A stretch of DNA of 14,106 nucleotides. Source: SAR116 cluster bacterium. Lineage in GTDB: Bacteria > Pseudomonadota > Alphaproteobacteria > Puniceispirillales > Marisalimonadaceae. Where the stretch lies: NCBI GenBank assembly GCA_002691795.1, contig NZIY01000082.1:1-14106 (forward strand), given 5' to 3'. Shown here one piece after another: positions 1-7,486 of this stretch (positions are counted from its first letter, which is position 1; every line of letters begins with the position of its first letter). Made by a program: the position numbers and the translations under genes. The notes beneath the pieces were generated by a model. That model did not search any database. It saw nothing but the letters and a program-made list of their open reading frames with translations, and was not told the DNA's origin.

Positions 1-1
1 A

Positions 2-262
2 GTTTTAGATATAAGTCTTGAAAAATGTGTGTATTCTAAACCTCTAGATAAACCAGAATCAATTGCATTCCTAAAAGTGTTGGATCAATCTGAAAAACAG
101 TTAAATATAGTTAATAAAACATCAATTTTTGAAGGTTGGATATTTGCTTCAAGTCCAGCGTTGAATGCTATAGAACATCCAGTCTATGATGTTTCATTAA
201 TATCTTGCAAAAAGTTTAAAACATTTTCAAATAAGTCTTCATCTTCAACACTAAGGGATTGA
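2..262 (+). CDS. DUF2155 domain protein, C-terminal part (5' end outside window)
   Basis: The frame is open from the left edge to a TGA at 260-262, giving the last 86 residues. The core motif GWIFASSPALNAIEHPVYDV (about 134-193) is the hallmark of the alphaproteobacterial DUF2155 family; members usually have W after PVYDV, but here it is S. Two cysteines, in EKCVYS (partial residue 9) and LISCKK (69), match the conserved cysteine pair of the family and may form a disulfide. Family members are usually exported proteins of unknown function, often next to aat in alphaproteobacteria. A GTG at 29 could start a shorter frame, but conserved residues lie upstream of it, so the gene is cut by the window edge. 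About 17 residues after the second cysteine are encoded antisense to the end of aat. Family assignment is firm; function is unknown. Confidence 0.88.
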   Translation, partial: VLDISLEKCVYSKPLDKPESIAFLKVLDQSEKQLNIVNKTSIFEGWIFASSPALNAIEHPVYDVSLISCKKFKTFSNKSSSSTLRD

Positions 263-858
263 AAGTTAATTTTTTTATCAATACACATAGCTAATTTTTT
301 TTTGAATATATTTTGGCTAACCTCATAAGCTCCAAATTGCCTTAAGTGTTGATTTATAAATTGAATATCTAGGATTGAGTAATTTAAATAGTGTAATCTT
401 GCAACTAAGTTAATCAAAGCAAATTTACTTGCGTTACTAACTTTACTAAACATAGATTCAGCAAAAAAACAACCACCTATTGAAATACCATAAATTCCTC
501 CAACGATTTCATTATTTTTCCAACATTCAATAGAGTGCGCAATACCAAGTTCATGTAGTTCGTTAAATTTATCTTCTATAATTTTGTTAATCCATGTTTC
601 GGATCTATTTTCAGTAGCACATTTATTTATAATTTCTCTAAAGTTTGAATTAATTGTTACAAAAAATGGTTTCTTTTTTAAAAATCTTTTAAATGATTTA
701 GGTACATGAAATTCTCGAATAGGCATTAAAGCTCTTTTTTTTGGGTTTATAAAGTATACTTTTTTATCATGCCTATCTTTAGCCATTGGGAAGATACCAA
801 GCTTGTAAATTTGAATTATAAATTCAAAATTTAAAGTTTTATCAAACTCATTTTCCAT
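184..858 (-). CDS. aat: Leucyl/phenylalanyl-tRNA--protein transferase
   Basis: Cytosolic enzyme that transfers Leu or Phe from aminoacyl-tRNA to N-terminal Arg or Lys of proteins, marking them for ClpS/ClpAP degradation (bacterial N-end rule). The 224 residues match usual family length. Visible motifs in order are GIFPMA near the N-terminus, CATENRSETW followed by AHSIECW, the core GGIYGISIGGCFFAESMFS (with the catalytic-region Glu), NASKFAL, and LDIQFINQHLRQFGA holding the conserved DxQ. A charged tail of about 30 residues follows the conserved domain. It is the last gene of the minus-strand run: its ATG overlaps the end of accC by 11 bases (ATGGAAAATGA) and it has no Shine-Dalgarno of its own, so translation is probably coupled to accC. 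Its 3' end overlaps the convergent DUF2155 gene by 79 bases. Confidence 0.95.
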   Translation of the reverse strand: MENEFDKTLNFEFIIQIYKLGIFPMAKDRHDKKVYFINPKKRALMPIREFHVPKSFKRFLKKKPFFVTINSNFREIINKCATENRSETWINKIIEDKFNELHELGIAHSIECWKNNEIVGGIYGISIGGCFFAESMFSKVSNASKFALINLVARLHYLNYSILDIQFINQHLRQFGAYEVSQNIFKKKLAMCIDKKINFQSLSVEDEDLFENVLNFLQDINETS

Positions 859-2191
859 TAAGATAAGTTTGCTCTAACCATTTGATATCAAAATTTCCAT
901 TAATTATATCAGGATTTTCTAAAAGATTTTCGTGCAACTCTAGTGTAGAAGGAATTGGTTCAATAACCATCTCTTTAATAGCTTGTTTTAACTTTAATAT
1001 ACAATCTTTCCTATTATTGCCATGTGCAATTAATTTAGCAATAAGACTATCATAATAGGGCGGAATATTGTACCCAGAATAAATTCCAGAATCTATTCGA
1101 ATACCTAGCCCCCCTGCACTATGAAATTGATTGATTTTTCCAGGAGAGGGCATAAATGTTTTAGGATCTTCAGCATTAATTCTACATTCAATAGCATGCC
1201 CAAAAAATTTAATATCTTTTTGCTTCCATTCAAGCTTATGATTTGCTGCTATCTTTATCTGTTCTTTTACAATATCTATCCCTGTGATAGCTTCAGTTAT
1301 TGGGTGTTCAACTTGAAGTCTAGTATTCATTTCAATAAAATAAAATTTTCCATCTTCGTATAAAAATTCAATTGTGCCTAGGCTTTCGTATTGCATATCT
1401 CTAGCAGCATTTGCTGATAAATTACAGATATACTCTCTTTCATCTTTTGTTAAAGCTGGCGAAGGTGCTTCCTCTATTAGCTTTTGGTGATTTCTTTGTA
1501 TAGAGCATTCTCTTTCACCTAAATGAAAAACGTTACCAAATGTATCACCAATAATTTGAACTTCAATATGTCTTGGGTTTGATAAATATTTTTCTATATA
1601 TACTTCATCATTTCCAAAAGCAGCTCTAGCTTCATTTTTTGCAGATGTGAATGCTGTTTCAATTTCATCGATGTTTTGGACTATTTTCATTCCCTTGCCA
1701 CCACCACCTGCAGAAGCTTTGATTAGAATCGGTAATCCAATTCTTTGTATTTCTTTTTTTGCATTTTGAATATCCTTTACTACTCCTTTAGAACCTGGAA
1801 CAAGAGGTAATCCAATTTTTTTTGCAATTTCTTTTGCTTTGATTTTGTCACCCATGTCTTTTAAATGTTTGATTTTGGGGCCGATAAACTTTATATCATG
1901 AGCTTTAACTATTTCAGCAAAGGATGAATTTTCAGATAGAAACCCAACTCCAGGATGAATTGCATCGGCGCCAACTAGTTGAGCAGCTGTTATAATGGCT
2001 GGGATGTTGAGATATGATTTTGAAGAATGAGCAGGACCTATACACACACTTTCGTCAGCCAGTCTTACATGCATAGCCTCATTATCTGCAGTAGAATGTA
2101 CTGCTACAGTTTTAATTTCTAATTCTTTACATGCTCGTAATATTCTTAGAGCTATGTCACCTCTATTAGCAATTAATATTTTAGAAAACAT
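848..2191 (-). CDS. accC: Acetyl-CoA carboxylase, biotin carboxylase subunit
   Basis: Carboxylates the biotin on AccB using ATP and bicarbonate, the first half-reaction of malonyl-CoA synthesis for fatty acids. Of 447 residues (E. coli enzyme 449), the order is: N-terminal domain starting MFSKILIANRGDIALRI (usually RGEIALR, here E to D), ATP-grasp glycine loop KASAGGGGKGMK, ECSIQRNHQKLIEEAPS, EMNTRLQVEHPITEAITGID, then the C-terminal ECRINAEDP and GYNIPPYYDSLIAKL. I chose the ATG at 2191 rather than the in-frame TTG at 2200: it gives the conserved N-terminus and sits one base after the accB stop (TAATATG). There is no clear Shine-Dalgarno, which fits coupling to accB. accA and accD, needed for the carboxyltransferase half, are not in the window. 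Confidence 0.97.
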   Translation of the reverse strand: MFSKILIANRGDIALRILRACKELEIKTVAVHSTADNEAMHVRLADESVCIGPAHSSKSYLNIPAIITAAQLVGADAIHPGVGFLSENSSFAEIVKAHDIKFIGPKIKHLKDMGDKIKAKEIAKKIGLPLVPGSKGVVKDIQNAKKEIQRIGLPILIKASAGGGGKGMKIVQNIDEIETAFTSAKNEARAAFGNDEVYIEKYLSNPRHIEVQIIGDTFGNVFHLGERECSIQRNHQKLIEEAPSPALTKDEREYICNLSANAARDMQYESLGTIEFLYEDGKFYFIEMNTRLQVEHPITEAITGIDIVKEQIKIAANHKLEWKQKDIKFFGHAIECRINAEDPKTFMPSPGKINQFHSAGGLGIRIDSGIYSGYNIPPYYDSLIAKLIAHGNNRKDCILKLKQAIKEMVIEPIPSTLELHENLLENPDIINGNFDIKWLEQTYLNGK

Positions 2192-2192
2192 A

Positions 2193-2654
2193 TTATTCAA
2201 TTATTATAAGTAATTGTTCAAATTCTACTGGTTGCCCATCTTCAAAACCAATAAATACAACTTTACCACTTTTTGGAGCATTTATAGTATTCATTACTTT
2301 CATTGCTTCAATAATTACAAGTGGTTGATTTTTTTTCACAACATCACCTAGTCCAACAAAAGGAGGTTTACCAGGTTCAGGCGATGAATATGCTGTTCCA
2401 ACCATAGGTGCTTTTAGAGCACCGGGGTGAGTTGAATCTAAATTAGTTTGGGTTTTAGAATTTTGATCATTAGTTGCTTTTGTTGTTGTAATGTCGCTGG
2501 ATTCAATGAAGTTAAAATTTTCATTTTTGTTTGATTTGTCTATAGATAATTTTAGTCCGGACTTTTCATACTTTAAATTTAATATTTTTTCTTCAGACAT
2601 TAGCTGAGAAAGTTTACGTATTAATTCTAGATCTTTATTTGAGTGTTCTTTCAT
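2193..2654 (-). CDS. accB: Acetyl-CoA carboxylase biotin carboxyl carrier protein
   Basis: Small carrier protein whose biotin shuttles carboxyl groups from AccC to the carboxyltransferase. The 153 residues have the usual three parts: an N-terminal helical region (1-40), a low-complexity Ser/Thr/Asn linker (about 41-75), and the biotinyl domain from HPGALKAPMVGTAY (76-89) to the end. EAMKVMN contains the biotinylated lysine, K119. Alphaproteobacterial AccB often carries the same APMVGT...PGKPPFV pattern. The ATG is preceded by a good GAAGG six bases upstream (2661-2665). The gene starts one base after the aroQ stop and ends one base before accC, so aroQ-accB-accC are closely coupled. Confidence 0.96.
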   Translation of the reverse strand: MKEHSNKDLELIRKLSQLMSEEKILNLKYEKSGLKLSIDKSNKNENFNFIESSDITTTKATNDQNSKTQTNLDSTHPGALKAPMVGTAYSSPEPGKPPFVGLGDVVKKNQPLVIIEAMKVMNTINAPKSGKVVFIGFEDGQPVEFEQLLIIIE

Positions 2655-2655
2655 T

Positions 2656-3108
2656 TTAGACCTTCTTGATTTTTAGTTTGCTTTTTAAAAAATTAATACC
2701 CATTACATAAGATTCTACCCCAAATCCAGCAATTACTCCATGAGCTACTTTAGAAATAAATGAGTTGTGTCTAAAACTTTCTCTAGAATGAATATTTGTA
2801 ATATGCACTTCTATTATAATACCTTGGAACATTTGTAGAGCATCAAATATAGCTATAGATGTATGTGTATAAGCTGCAGCATTAATAATTATAGCGTCGC
2901 TGTTTTCGTCAATTGCATTATGAATTGAATCTACAATTTCACCTTCAACATTTGATTGAAAAAAAGTAAAATCAAATCCTAAATCAATACATGTTTCACT
3001 ACAAATTTTTTCTAATTCTTTAAGGCTTAAAGTCCCATATTTATCGGGCTCTCTTATACCTAATTTATTAAGATTAGGGCCATTAATAATGTTTATTTTG
3101 CTTTTCAA
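2656..3108 (-). CDS. aroQ: 3-dehydroquinate dehydratase, type II (TTG start)
   Basis: Converts 3-dehydroquinate to 3-dehydroshikimate in the shikimate (aromatic amino acid) pathway; type II enzymes form a cytosolic dodecamer. Motifs are INIINGPNLNKLGIREPDKYG (with the lid Arg and catalytic Tyr), FFQSNVEGEIVD, INAAAYTHTSIAIFDAL (usually NPGAYTHTS), and IIEVHITNIHSRESFRHNS with the catalytic His and binding Ser/Thr site, then GVIAGFGVESY. No ATG fits. I chose the TTG at 3108 because GGAG (3115-3118) lies exactly six bases upstream, the same spacing as rne, dsbA-like and accB; it gives 150 residues. An in-frame TTG at 3120 would use that GGAG as codons and is less likely. About 22 bases separate it from the preceding dsbA-like stop. 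aroQ beside accBC is a common arrangement in proteobacteria. Confidence 0.95.
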   Translation of the reverse strand: MKSKINIINGPNLNKLGIREPDKYGTLSLKELEKICSETCIDLGFDFTFFQSNVEGEIVDSIHNAIDENSDAIIINAAAYTHTSIAIFDALQMFQGIIIEVHITNIHSRESFRHNSFISKVAHGVIAGFGVESYVMGINFLKSKLKIKKV

Positions 3109-3114
3109 AAATAT

Positions 3115-3118
3115 CTCC
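3115..3118 (-). promoter_or_regulatory. Shine-Dalgarno that fixes the aroQ TTG start
   Basis: GGAG on the minus strand lies six bases (ATATTT) before the TTG at 3108. No ATG is available near the conserved N-terminus, and the upstream TTG at 3120 would absorb this site into the coding sequence. Confidence 0.7.
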
Positions 3119-3130
3119 AAAAAATTTAAT

Positions 3131-3835
3131 TTATTTTTTTCTTTCTATTTCTATTGCTTTTTCTATATCTTTTTCACTCATTGCGCCAGGGTATATTGTA
3201 TTACCAATAATGAAAGCTGGTGTTCCTCTTATATTTAGTCTACTGGCTATTTCTCTATTCTTATTAATAATTATCATTAATTTTTGATTTGAATAATCTT
3301 TTTTTAACTGTTCAATATCAATTTTTAATTCTTTTGCAATTGAAAAAATTAATTCATCATCAATTTTACCAGTATGAGACATAAGTTTAGCATGAAATTC
3401 AAAATACTTAGCTTGATTTTGTGCAGCTAAGCTTGATATGGCTGCCGTTAGAGAACTTTTTGAAAGAATTGGGTATTCAACGAAAACTATGTTAATTTTT
3501 TTATCTTTTTTATGAAGATTAAAAACACTATTCATAACTGATTTGCAATAACCACAATTATAATCAAAAAATTCATATATAGTTATATTTGCTTTTTTGT
3601 TTATTAACTTTGGGTTAGGTATTTCTTTTAGATCATTAAGAGCAGATTTAAAATTTTTAACAGATCTATCTTGATTTAATTTCTTTAAAGTATCTTCTAT
3701 AAGTTTTGGATTATCAACAATGTATTTTTTTATAAGTGAGTTAATTTTTTTTTCATTTAGTTCGTGAGCAAAAGAATAATTAAATACAGTTATTGAGAGA
3801 AGTAATGAAAAAAATATATAAAATCTGATATTCAT
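3131..3835 (-). CDS. Periplasmic thiol:disulfide oxidoreductase, DsbA/ScsC-like
   Basis: Predicted exported thioredoxin-fold protein that makes or isomerises disulfides. Of 234 residues, about 1-23 form a signal peptide (hydrophobic FYIFFSLLLSITVF, then SFA before HELN). Residues 25-70 form a charged helical segment (INSLIKKYIVDNPKLIEDTL) like the N-terminal region that mediates oligomerisation in ScsC-type proteins. The catalytic domain has FFDYNCGYC (C94, C97) and the cis-proline loop RGTPAF (T205, P206). Loss of a reducing partner cannot be judged here; dsbB or dsbD homologues are not in the window. AAAGG (3842-3846) lies six bases before the ATG and overlaps the M48 stop. Oxidase versus isomerase is undecided from sequence alone. 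Confidence 0.88.
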   Translation of the reverse strand: MNIRFYIFFSLLLSITVFNYSFAHELNEKKINSLIKKYIVDNPKLIEDTLKKLNQDRSVKNFKSALNDLKEIPNPKLINKKANITIYEFFDYNCGYCKSVMNSVFNLHKKDKKINIVFVEYPILSKSSLTAAISSLAAQNQAKYFEFHAKLMSHTGKIDDELIFSIAKELKIDIEQLKKDYSNQKLMIIINKNREIASRLNIRGTPAFIIGNTIYPGAMSEKDIEKAIEIERKK

Positions 3836-3844
3836 AGTAAGCCT

Positions 3845-5239
3845 TTAATTTAAATTTATAATATCTAAAGCTCTTATTTTATACAAAGATTTTATATTAT
3901 TATCTTGTAAAGCCTTTGATGCAATTTTTTTTGCTTTTTTGTATTGTTTTTTTAATATCTTTTCTTCAGCTTGTGCAACCATACTTATAGATTTCATTTT
4001 AAGTTTATGGGACGTGACCCCAATTAATCTCCACAACCTAATGGATTTATTTTTAATTGGTATAAGTTGTTCCAAAATGGTTAATGCTTTTCTCAATGAG
4101 TCCTTATTATCTATTTTTATCAAAGCATTAGCTATTGAAAATTTTAGGATTGGTGAAGGAACAATTTTAAGTTCATCATTTTTTTTTAAACTTTCGGTAA
4201 AATTTTTAACTGCTTCAATATAATTTCCATTTAAAAAATTTAAACTACCCAACATTTCATATGCAAAAGGGTTACGAGTATTTTGTTGTTGATAAACTTT
4301 TGTATATTTAATAGATTTTTCGAGATCATTTTTGCAATAGAAATTAATTGCTGAAAAAAAGGGATCATTTTTTTTTAGATTTTTTTTAATCAAATTTAAC
4401 TGATTTTTGTTTTTTGTATAAGCTAACAATTTTATTTTCAATTTTTGTAAATCTAATTCAATATTTTTATATGAAATAACTTTAGTTAGATTTGTTTTTT
4501 TAACCCGTGACATGCTATTAATTATATCAAGTCTATTTTCTGGGTTTGGATGAGAATTATAATAGTTGTTTTTGTTTAAAAAAAGCTGATTACGGCGTTT
4601 AATTTTTTTAAAAAAATCATTTAAACCAAGTGAACTTTTTTTTAATCTATTTAATGCTTTTATTGAAAAAATATCTGCTTCTAATTCCTGCGTTCTATTG
4701 TATCTAAATTGATTTTTATAATAAAAATCATTACCTGCAATTATTGCACCTTCTATATTATTATTCATTCCACTTAACGATAATCCTATAAGTGCAAAGA
4801 TTCCAGCATTTGTGATTTTTGAATTGAAATCGTGCATTATTTTTCTGCTTTCAACATGACCAAGTACTAAATGGCCAAGCTCGTGAGCTATTATACCTTC
4901 TAATTCTTCAAAAGAATCTAAATTTTCTAATAAACCAGAATGAATATATATCTTGTTATTTCCAGTTACAAAAGCATTAATAGATTCATTGAAAACAATA
5001 ATTGGTTTTATTGATAAGTTCTTAGTTTGTTCGCTAGTAGTAAAATTATTAATTATTTGTTCTAAAAAAAATTCAATTTCAGCATCTCTTATTATTGATA
5101 CATTATTGTTATTTTTAGCTTTGACAGGAAATACTATGAAATAACAAGAGATGAATGTTAAAAAAAATAATTTTAAAGAAGTATATCTAATTATTCCACC
5201 AACCTGTTTTTTTTGGTTTAGAACTATTTTTTTGGGCAT
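3845..5239 (-). CDS. M48-family zinc metalloprotease with TPR region (BepA-like)
   Basis: Probable periplasmic zinc protease and chaperone for outer-membrane proteins, like E. coli BepA (YfgC). Of 464 residues, a hydrophobic export signal spans about 22-40 (KLFFLTFISCYFIVFPVKA). The catalytic site is HELGH (119-123) with the third zinc ligand in QELEAD (184-189), and SHPNPENRL (229-237) is the usual conserved motif after it. From about 290 on the sequence is helical and TPR-like (for example FAYEMLGSLNFLNGNYIEAVKNF). The start is uncertain. The only ordinary in-frame start codon before the signal peptide is the ATG at 5239, which overlaps rne by 53 bases and lacks a Shine-Dalgarno. A rare ATA or ATT start next to the rne stop (about 5187-5195) would give a more normal signal peptide. 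GC is low, as for a weakly constrained gene. Confidence 0.87.
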   Translation of the reverse strand: MPKKIVLNQKKQVGGIIRYTSLKLFFLTFISCYFIVFPVKAKNNNNVSIIRDAEIEFFLEQIINNFTTSEQTKNLSIKPIIVFNESINAFVTGNNKIYIHSGLLENLDSFEELEGIIAHELGHLVLGHVESRKIMHDFNSKITNAGIFALIGLSLSGMNNNIEGAIIAGNDFYYKNQFRYNRTQELEADIFSIKALNRLKKSSLGLNDFFKKIKRRNQLFLNKNNYYNSHPNPENRLDIINSMSRVKKTNLTKVISYKNIELDLQKLKIKLLAYTKNKNQLNLIKKNLKKNDPFFSAINFYCKNDLEKSIKYTKVYQQQNTRNPFAYEMLGSLNFLNGNYIEAVKNFTESLKKNDELKIVPSPILKFSIANALIKIDNKDSLRKALTILEQLIPIKNKSIRLWRLIGVTSHKLKMKSISMVAQAEEKILKKQYKKAKKIASKALQDNNIKSLYKIRALDIINLN

Positions 5240-7226
5240 CTAAATCAACAACGTCAATTTTTGCTGAAGATTGAATTTTTCTTATACTTTTTTTTCTTAT
5301 GACTTTCTTTTTTACATTTTTTTCATTATCTACTTCTTTAATCTCTGTTGAAACATCGTCTACTGAAGTTTTTTCTGTAATTTTATCTTCTTCATGTATT
5401 TGATTCAATGATTGGACTTTATTATTTTTTGAGACTGAAGCCTTTTTCTTTCCTTTATTTGTTTTTTTAGGGGTCATAACATCTTCATCATTTTGTTTAG
5501 AAGAAATTAAATTACTAGCATTTGTATCATCCTTTTCTCGGGTTTTCTTCTGATTTCTTTTTCGTCTAGATAGTTTATCTTTTTGTTGATTTTCAAATTT
5601 AAATTCTTCAACTTTTTTGTTTTCATTATCGTTAATATCATATTCTGATATAGCCAAATTATTATCTATATTAAATATGATTTTAACTTTATGTCTGTTC
5701 TCTATGTCTGTAACATTTTGTTTTTTACTATTTAGAATATATGTGGCAAGATTAGATGTAATAGATATGATAATTTCACTTTGTGGATTATTAATTAATT
5801 TCTCTTCTGCCTCTCTTAATATTTGCATAGAGTTAACCTCGAAAGATTGGATTCTTCCTACACCCCCACAAAAATTACATACGTCTGTAGTAGTTTCTGA
5901 TACAGAGAGCCTTAGTCTCTGTCTAGATAATTCTAAAAGACCAAAGGAACTAATTTCACCTATTTGGATTCTTGCTCTATCTTTTTTGAAAGCCTCTTTT
6001 AACTTTCGTTCTATAATGTTTCGATTTTTATAATCTTCCATATCAATGAAATCGATTACAACTAAACCAGATAAATCTCTTAATCTTGCTTGTCTTGCAA
6101 ATTCTTGAGATGCTTCTAAATTTGTTTGAAAAGCAGTTTTTTCAATAGATCTTTCTTTAGTAGCTTTTCCTGAATTAACATCAACTGCAACAAGTGCCTC
6201 TGTATGGTTGATAACAAGATAACCTCCAGATTTTAAATTGACTATTGGTTTAAAAATATCTGAAAGTTGAGAATCAATTCCAAATTTTTGAAAAAGAAGT
6301 ACATTACTGTCAGTATATTCTTGAATTTTTTTGGTATGACTTGGCATTAAAGATTTCATGTAATTTTTACAAGTTTTAAAAGCGATTCCTCCTTGAACTA
6401 GAATTTCTTCTACATCACTATTATACATATCACGAACAGCCCTCTTAATAATAGAACCTTCGTCATGAATCAAATTTGGAGCTTTAGATTGAACTGTTTT
6501 ATCTTTTATATCATTCCACATTGAAATAAGATTTTGAAAATCTCTTTTAATTTCAACTTTTGTTCTTTTACTTCCTGCAGTTCGAATAATTAATGCCATC
6601 CCAGAATCTAGATCAATCCCTTCCAATACTTTTTTTAATCTGTGACGATCAGTACTGTTTGAAATTTTTCTGCTTATACCTCCTCCCTTAGGGGTATTAG
6701 GCATTAAGACACAATATCTACCAGCTAAAGATAAATAAGAGGTTAAAGCGGCACCCTTATTACCTCTTTCTTCTTTAACTAGTTGAACTAAAATTATTTG
6801 TCCTTTTGATATAACCTCTTGAATTTTATAGTTTTTATAAAGTTTATTTTTAACCTTTTTTAAGTCTCTACTTTCCTCAATTTCATCGTCAATATTTTCA
6901 CTATTGTTGTTAACTTGTAATTCATCATCATCATTTTCATCTTTAGATACTTTTTCTAATAATTTAGCTCTATCCTCAACTGGTATTCGATAATAATCTG
7001 GGTGTATTTCGCTAAATGCTAAGAAACCTTGTCTGTTTCCACCGTACTCTACAAAAGCTGCCTGAAGGCTTGGTTCTACTCTGCTAACTCTAGCTAAGTA
7101 AACATTTCCTCTTAATTGTTTTTTCCCAATAAGCTCATATTCAAAATCTTCTATGATTTCATTTTCAATGGAAGCAATTCTTGTTTCTTGTTCGTTTCTT
7201 GCATCAATTAAAATTCTCTTTGTCAT
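5187..7226 (-). CDS. rne: Ribonuclease E (degradosome endonuclease)
   Basis: Single-strand endoribonuclease that starts mRNA decay and processes rRNA and tRNA precursors. Of 679 residues, the S1 RNA-binding domain (about 36-165) carries an acidic insert (about 95-120, DENDDDELQ onward), as is common in alphaproteobacterial RNase E. The DNase I-like catalytic part has D349 (VDVNSGKATKE) and D392 (IDFIDM), 43 residues apart as in E. coli (D303, D346). The Zn-link is C450/C453 (CNFCGGVG), also at E. coli spacing. Residues about 500-679 are Lys/Asn/Asp-rich, probably disordered and RNA-binding, and end in TGWWNN. The GWW motif is known in Caulobacter RNase E as the PNPase contact. The ATG has GGAG six bases upstream. 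It is the first gene of the minus-strand operon. Confidence 0.97.
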   Translation of the reverse strand: MTKRILIDARNEQETRIASIENEIIEDFEYELIGKKQLRGNVYLARVSRVEPSLQAAFVEYGGNRQGFLAFSEIHPDYYRIPVEDRAKLLEKVSKDENDDDELQVNNNSENIDDEIEESRDLKKVKNKLYKNYKIQEVISKGQIILVQLVKEERGNKGAALTSYLSLAGRYCVLMPNTPKGGGISRKISNSTDRHRLKKVLEGIDLDSGMALIIRTAGSKRTKVEIKRDFQNLISMWNDIKDKTVQSKAPNLIHDEGSIIKRAVRDMYNSDVEEILVQGGIAFKTCKNYMKSLMPSHTKKIQEYTDSNVLLFQKFGIDSQLSDIFKPIVNLKSGGYLVINHTEALVAVDVNSGKATKERSIEKTAFQTNLEASQEFARQARLRDLSGLVVIDFIDMEDYKNRNIIERKLKEAFKKDRARIQIGEISSFGLLELSRQRLRLSVSETTTDVCNFCGGVGRIQSFEVNSMQILREAEEKLINNPQSEIIISITSNLATYILNSKKQNVTDIENRHKVKIIFNIDNNLAISEYDINDNENKKVEEFKFENQQKDKLSRRKRNQKKTREKDDTNASNLISSKQNDEDVMTPKKTNKGKKKASVSKNNKVQSLNQIHEEDKITEKTSVDDVSTEIKEVDNEKNVKKKVIRKKSIRKIQSSAKIDVVDLDAQKNSSKPKKTGWWNN

Positions 7227-7486
7227 TTGTATCTCCGTAAAAGGAATGACAGCTAGATTTAGTTGAAGAAGAAAAATTCACCAAAAACTTTGTGTATTTT
7301 TGTTTGTATTTTATTTCACTAAGTGTGATCGTATCTATTTGAAATTTCATTTCGTCTAAAATATATAAATTAAGTTAACTATTGTTCTATCTGTCTATTT
7401 TTTTTATAAATTTCTGTAATTCAGTCTTTTAACAGTATATTATTAAATTTTTCTTATCAAGTAACTTATTCTTATTATTAGTAAAT
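7227..7486. promoter_or_regulatory. Divergent spacer between rne and amiC
   Basis: The 260 bases contain no open frame that looks coding. Promoters for the rne operon (minus) and for amiC-mrcA-prfB (plus) are expected here. A plus-strand -10-like TATATT (7436-7441) lies about 45 bases before amiC, with only a weak -35 match, and -10-like AT-rich stretches on the minus strand are no better, so no promoter is called. There is a perfect ten-base palindrome TGAAATTTCA (7340-7349) and GTCTA twice (7354-7358, 7393-7397). The rne leader could be up to about 200 bases long, enough for RNase E self-cleavage control as known in E. coli, but I see no convincing stem. Confidence 0.5.
7233..7236 (-). promoter_or_regulatory. 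Shine-Dalgarno of rne
   Basis: On the minus strand CGGAG precedes the rne ATG with six bases between (ATACAA). The same six-base spacing recurs at the dsbA-like, accB and aroQ starts, so it supports the chosen start. Confidence 0.75.

Noticed and set aside
258..283. Hairpin ATTGA...TCAAT with T run as terminator for the DUF2155 gene
   Set aside because: Only five pairs, no GC and inside aat coding sequence; not distinguishable from chance.
1121..1363. Plus-strand open frame inside accC
   Set aside because: It lies antisense to conserved biotin carboxylase sequence and its translation has no recognisable domain.
2192..2200. TTG at 2200 as accC start
   Set aside because: The ATG three codons later gives the conserved N-terminus and the one-base spacing to accB.
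3939..4223. Plus-strand open frame inside the M48 gene
   Set aside because: Antisense shadow of the TPR part of the protease gene; hydrophobic composition is what AT-rich antisense gives.
5617..6033. Plus-strand open frame of 138 codons inside rne
   Set aside because: Antisense to the conserved catalytic and Zn-link codons of RNase E, with no domain of its own.
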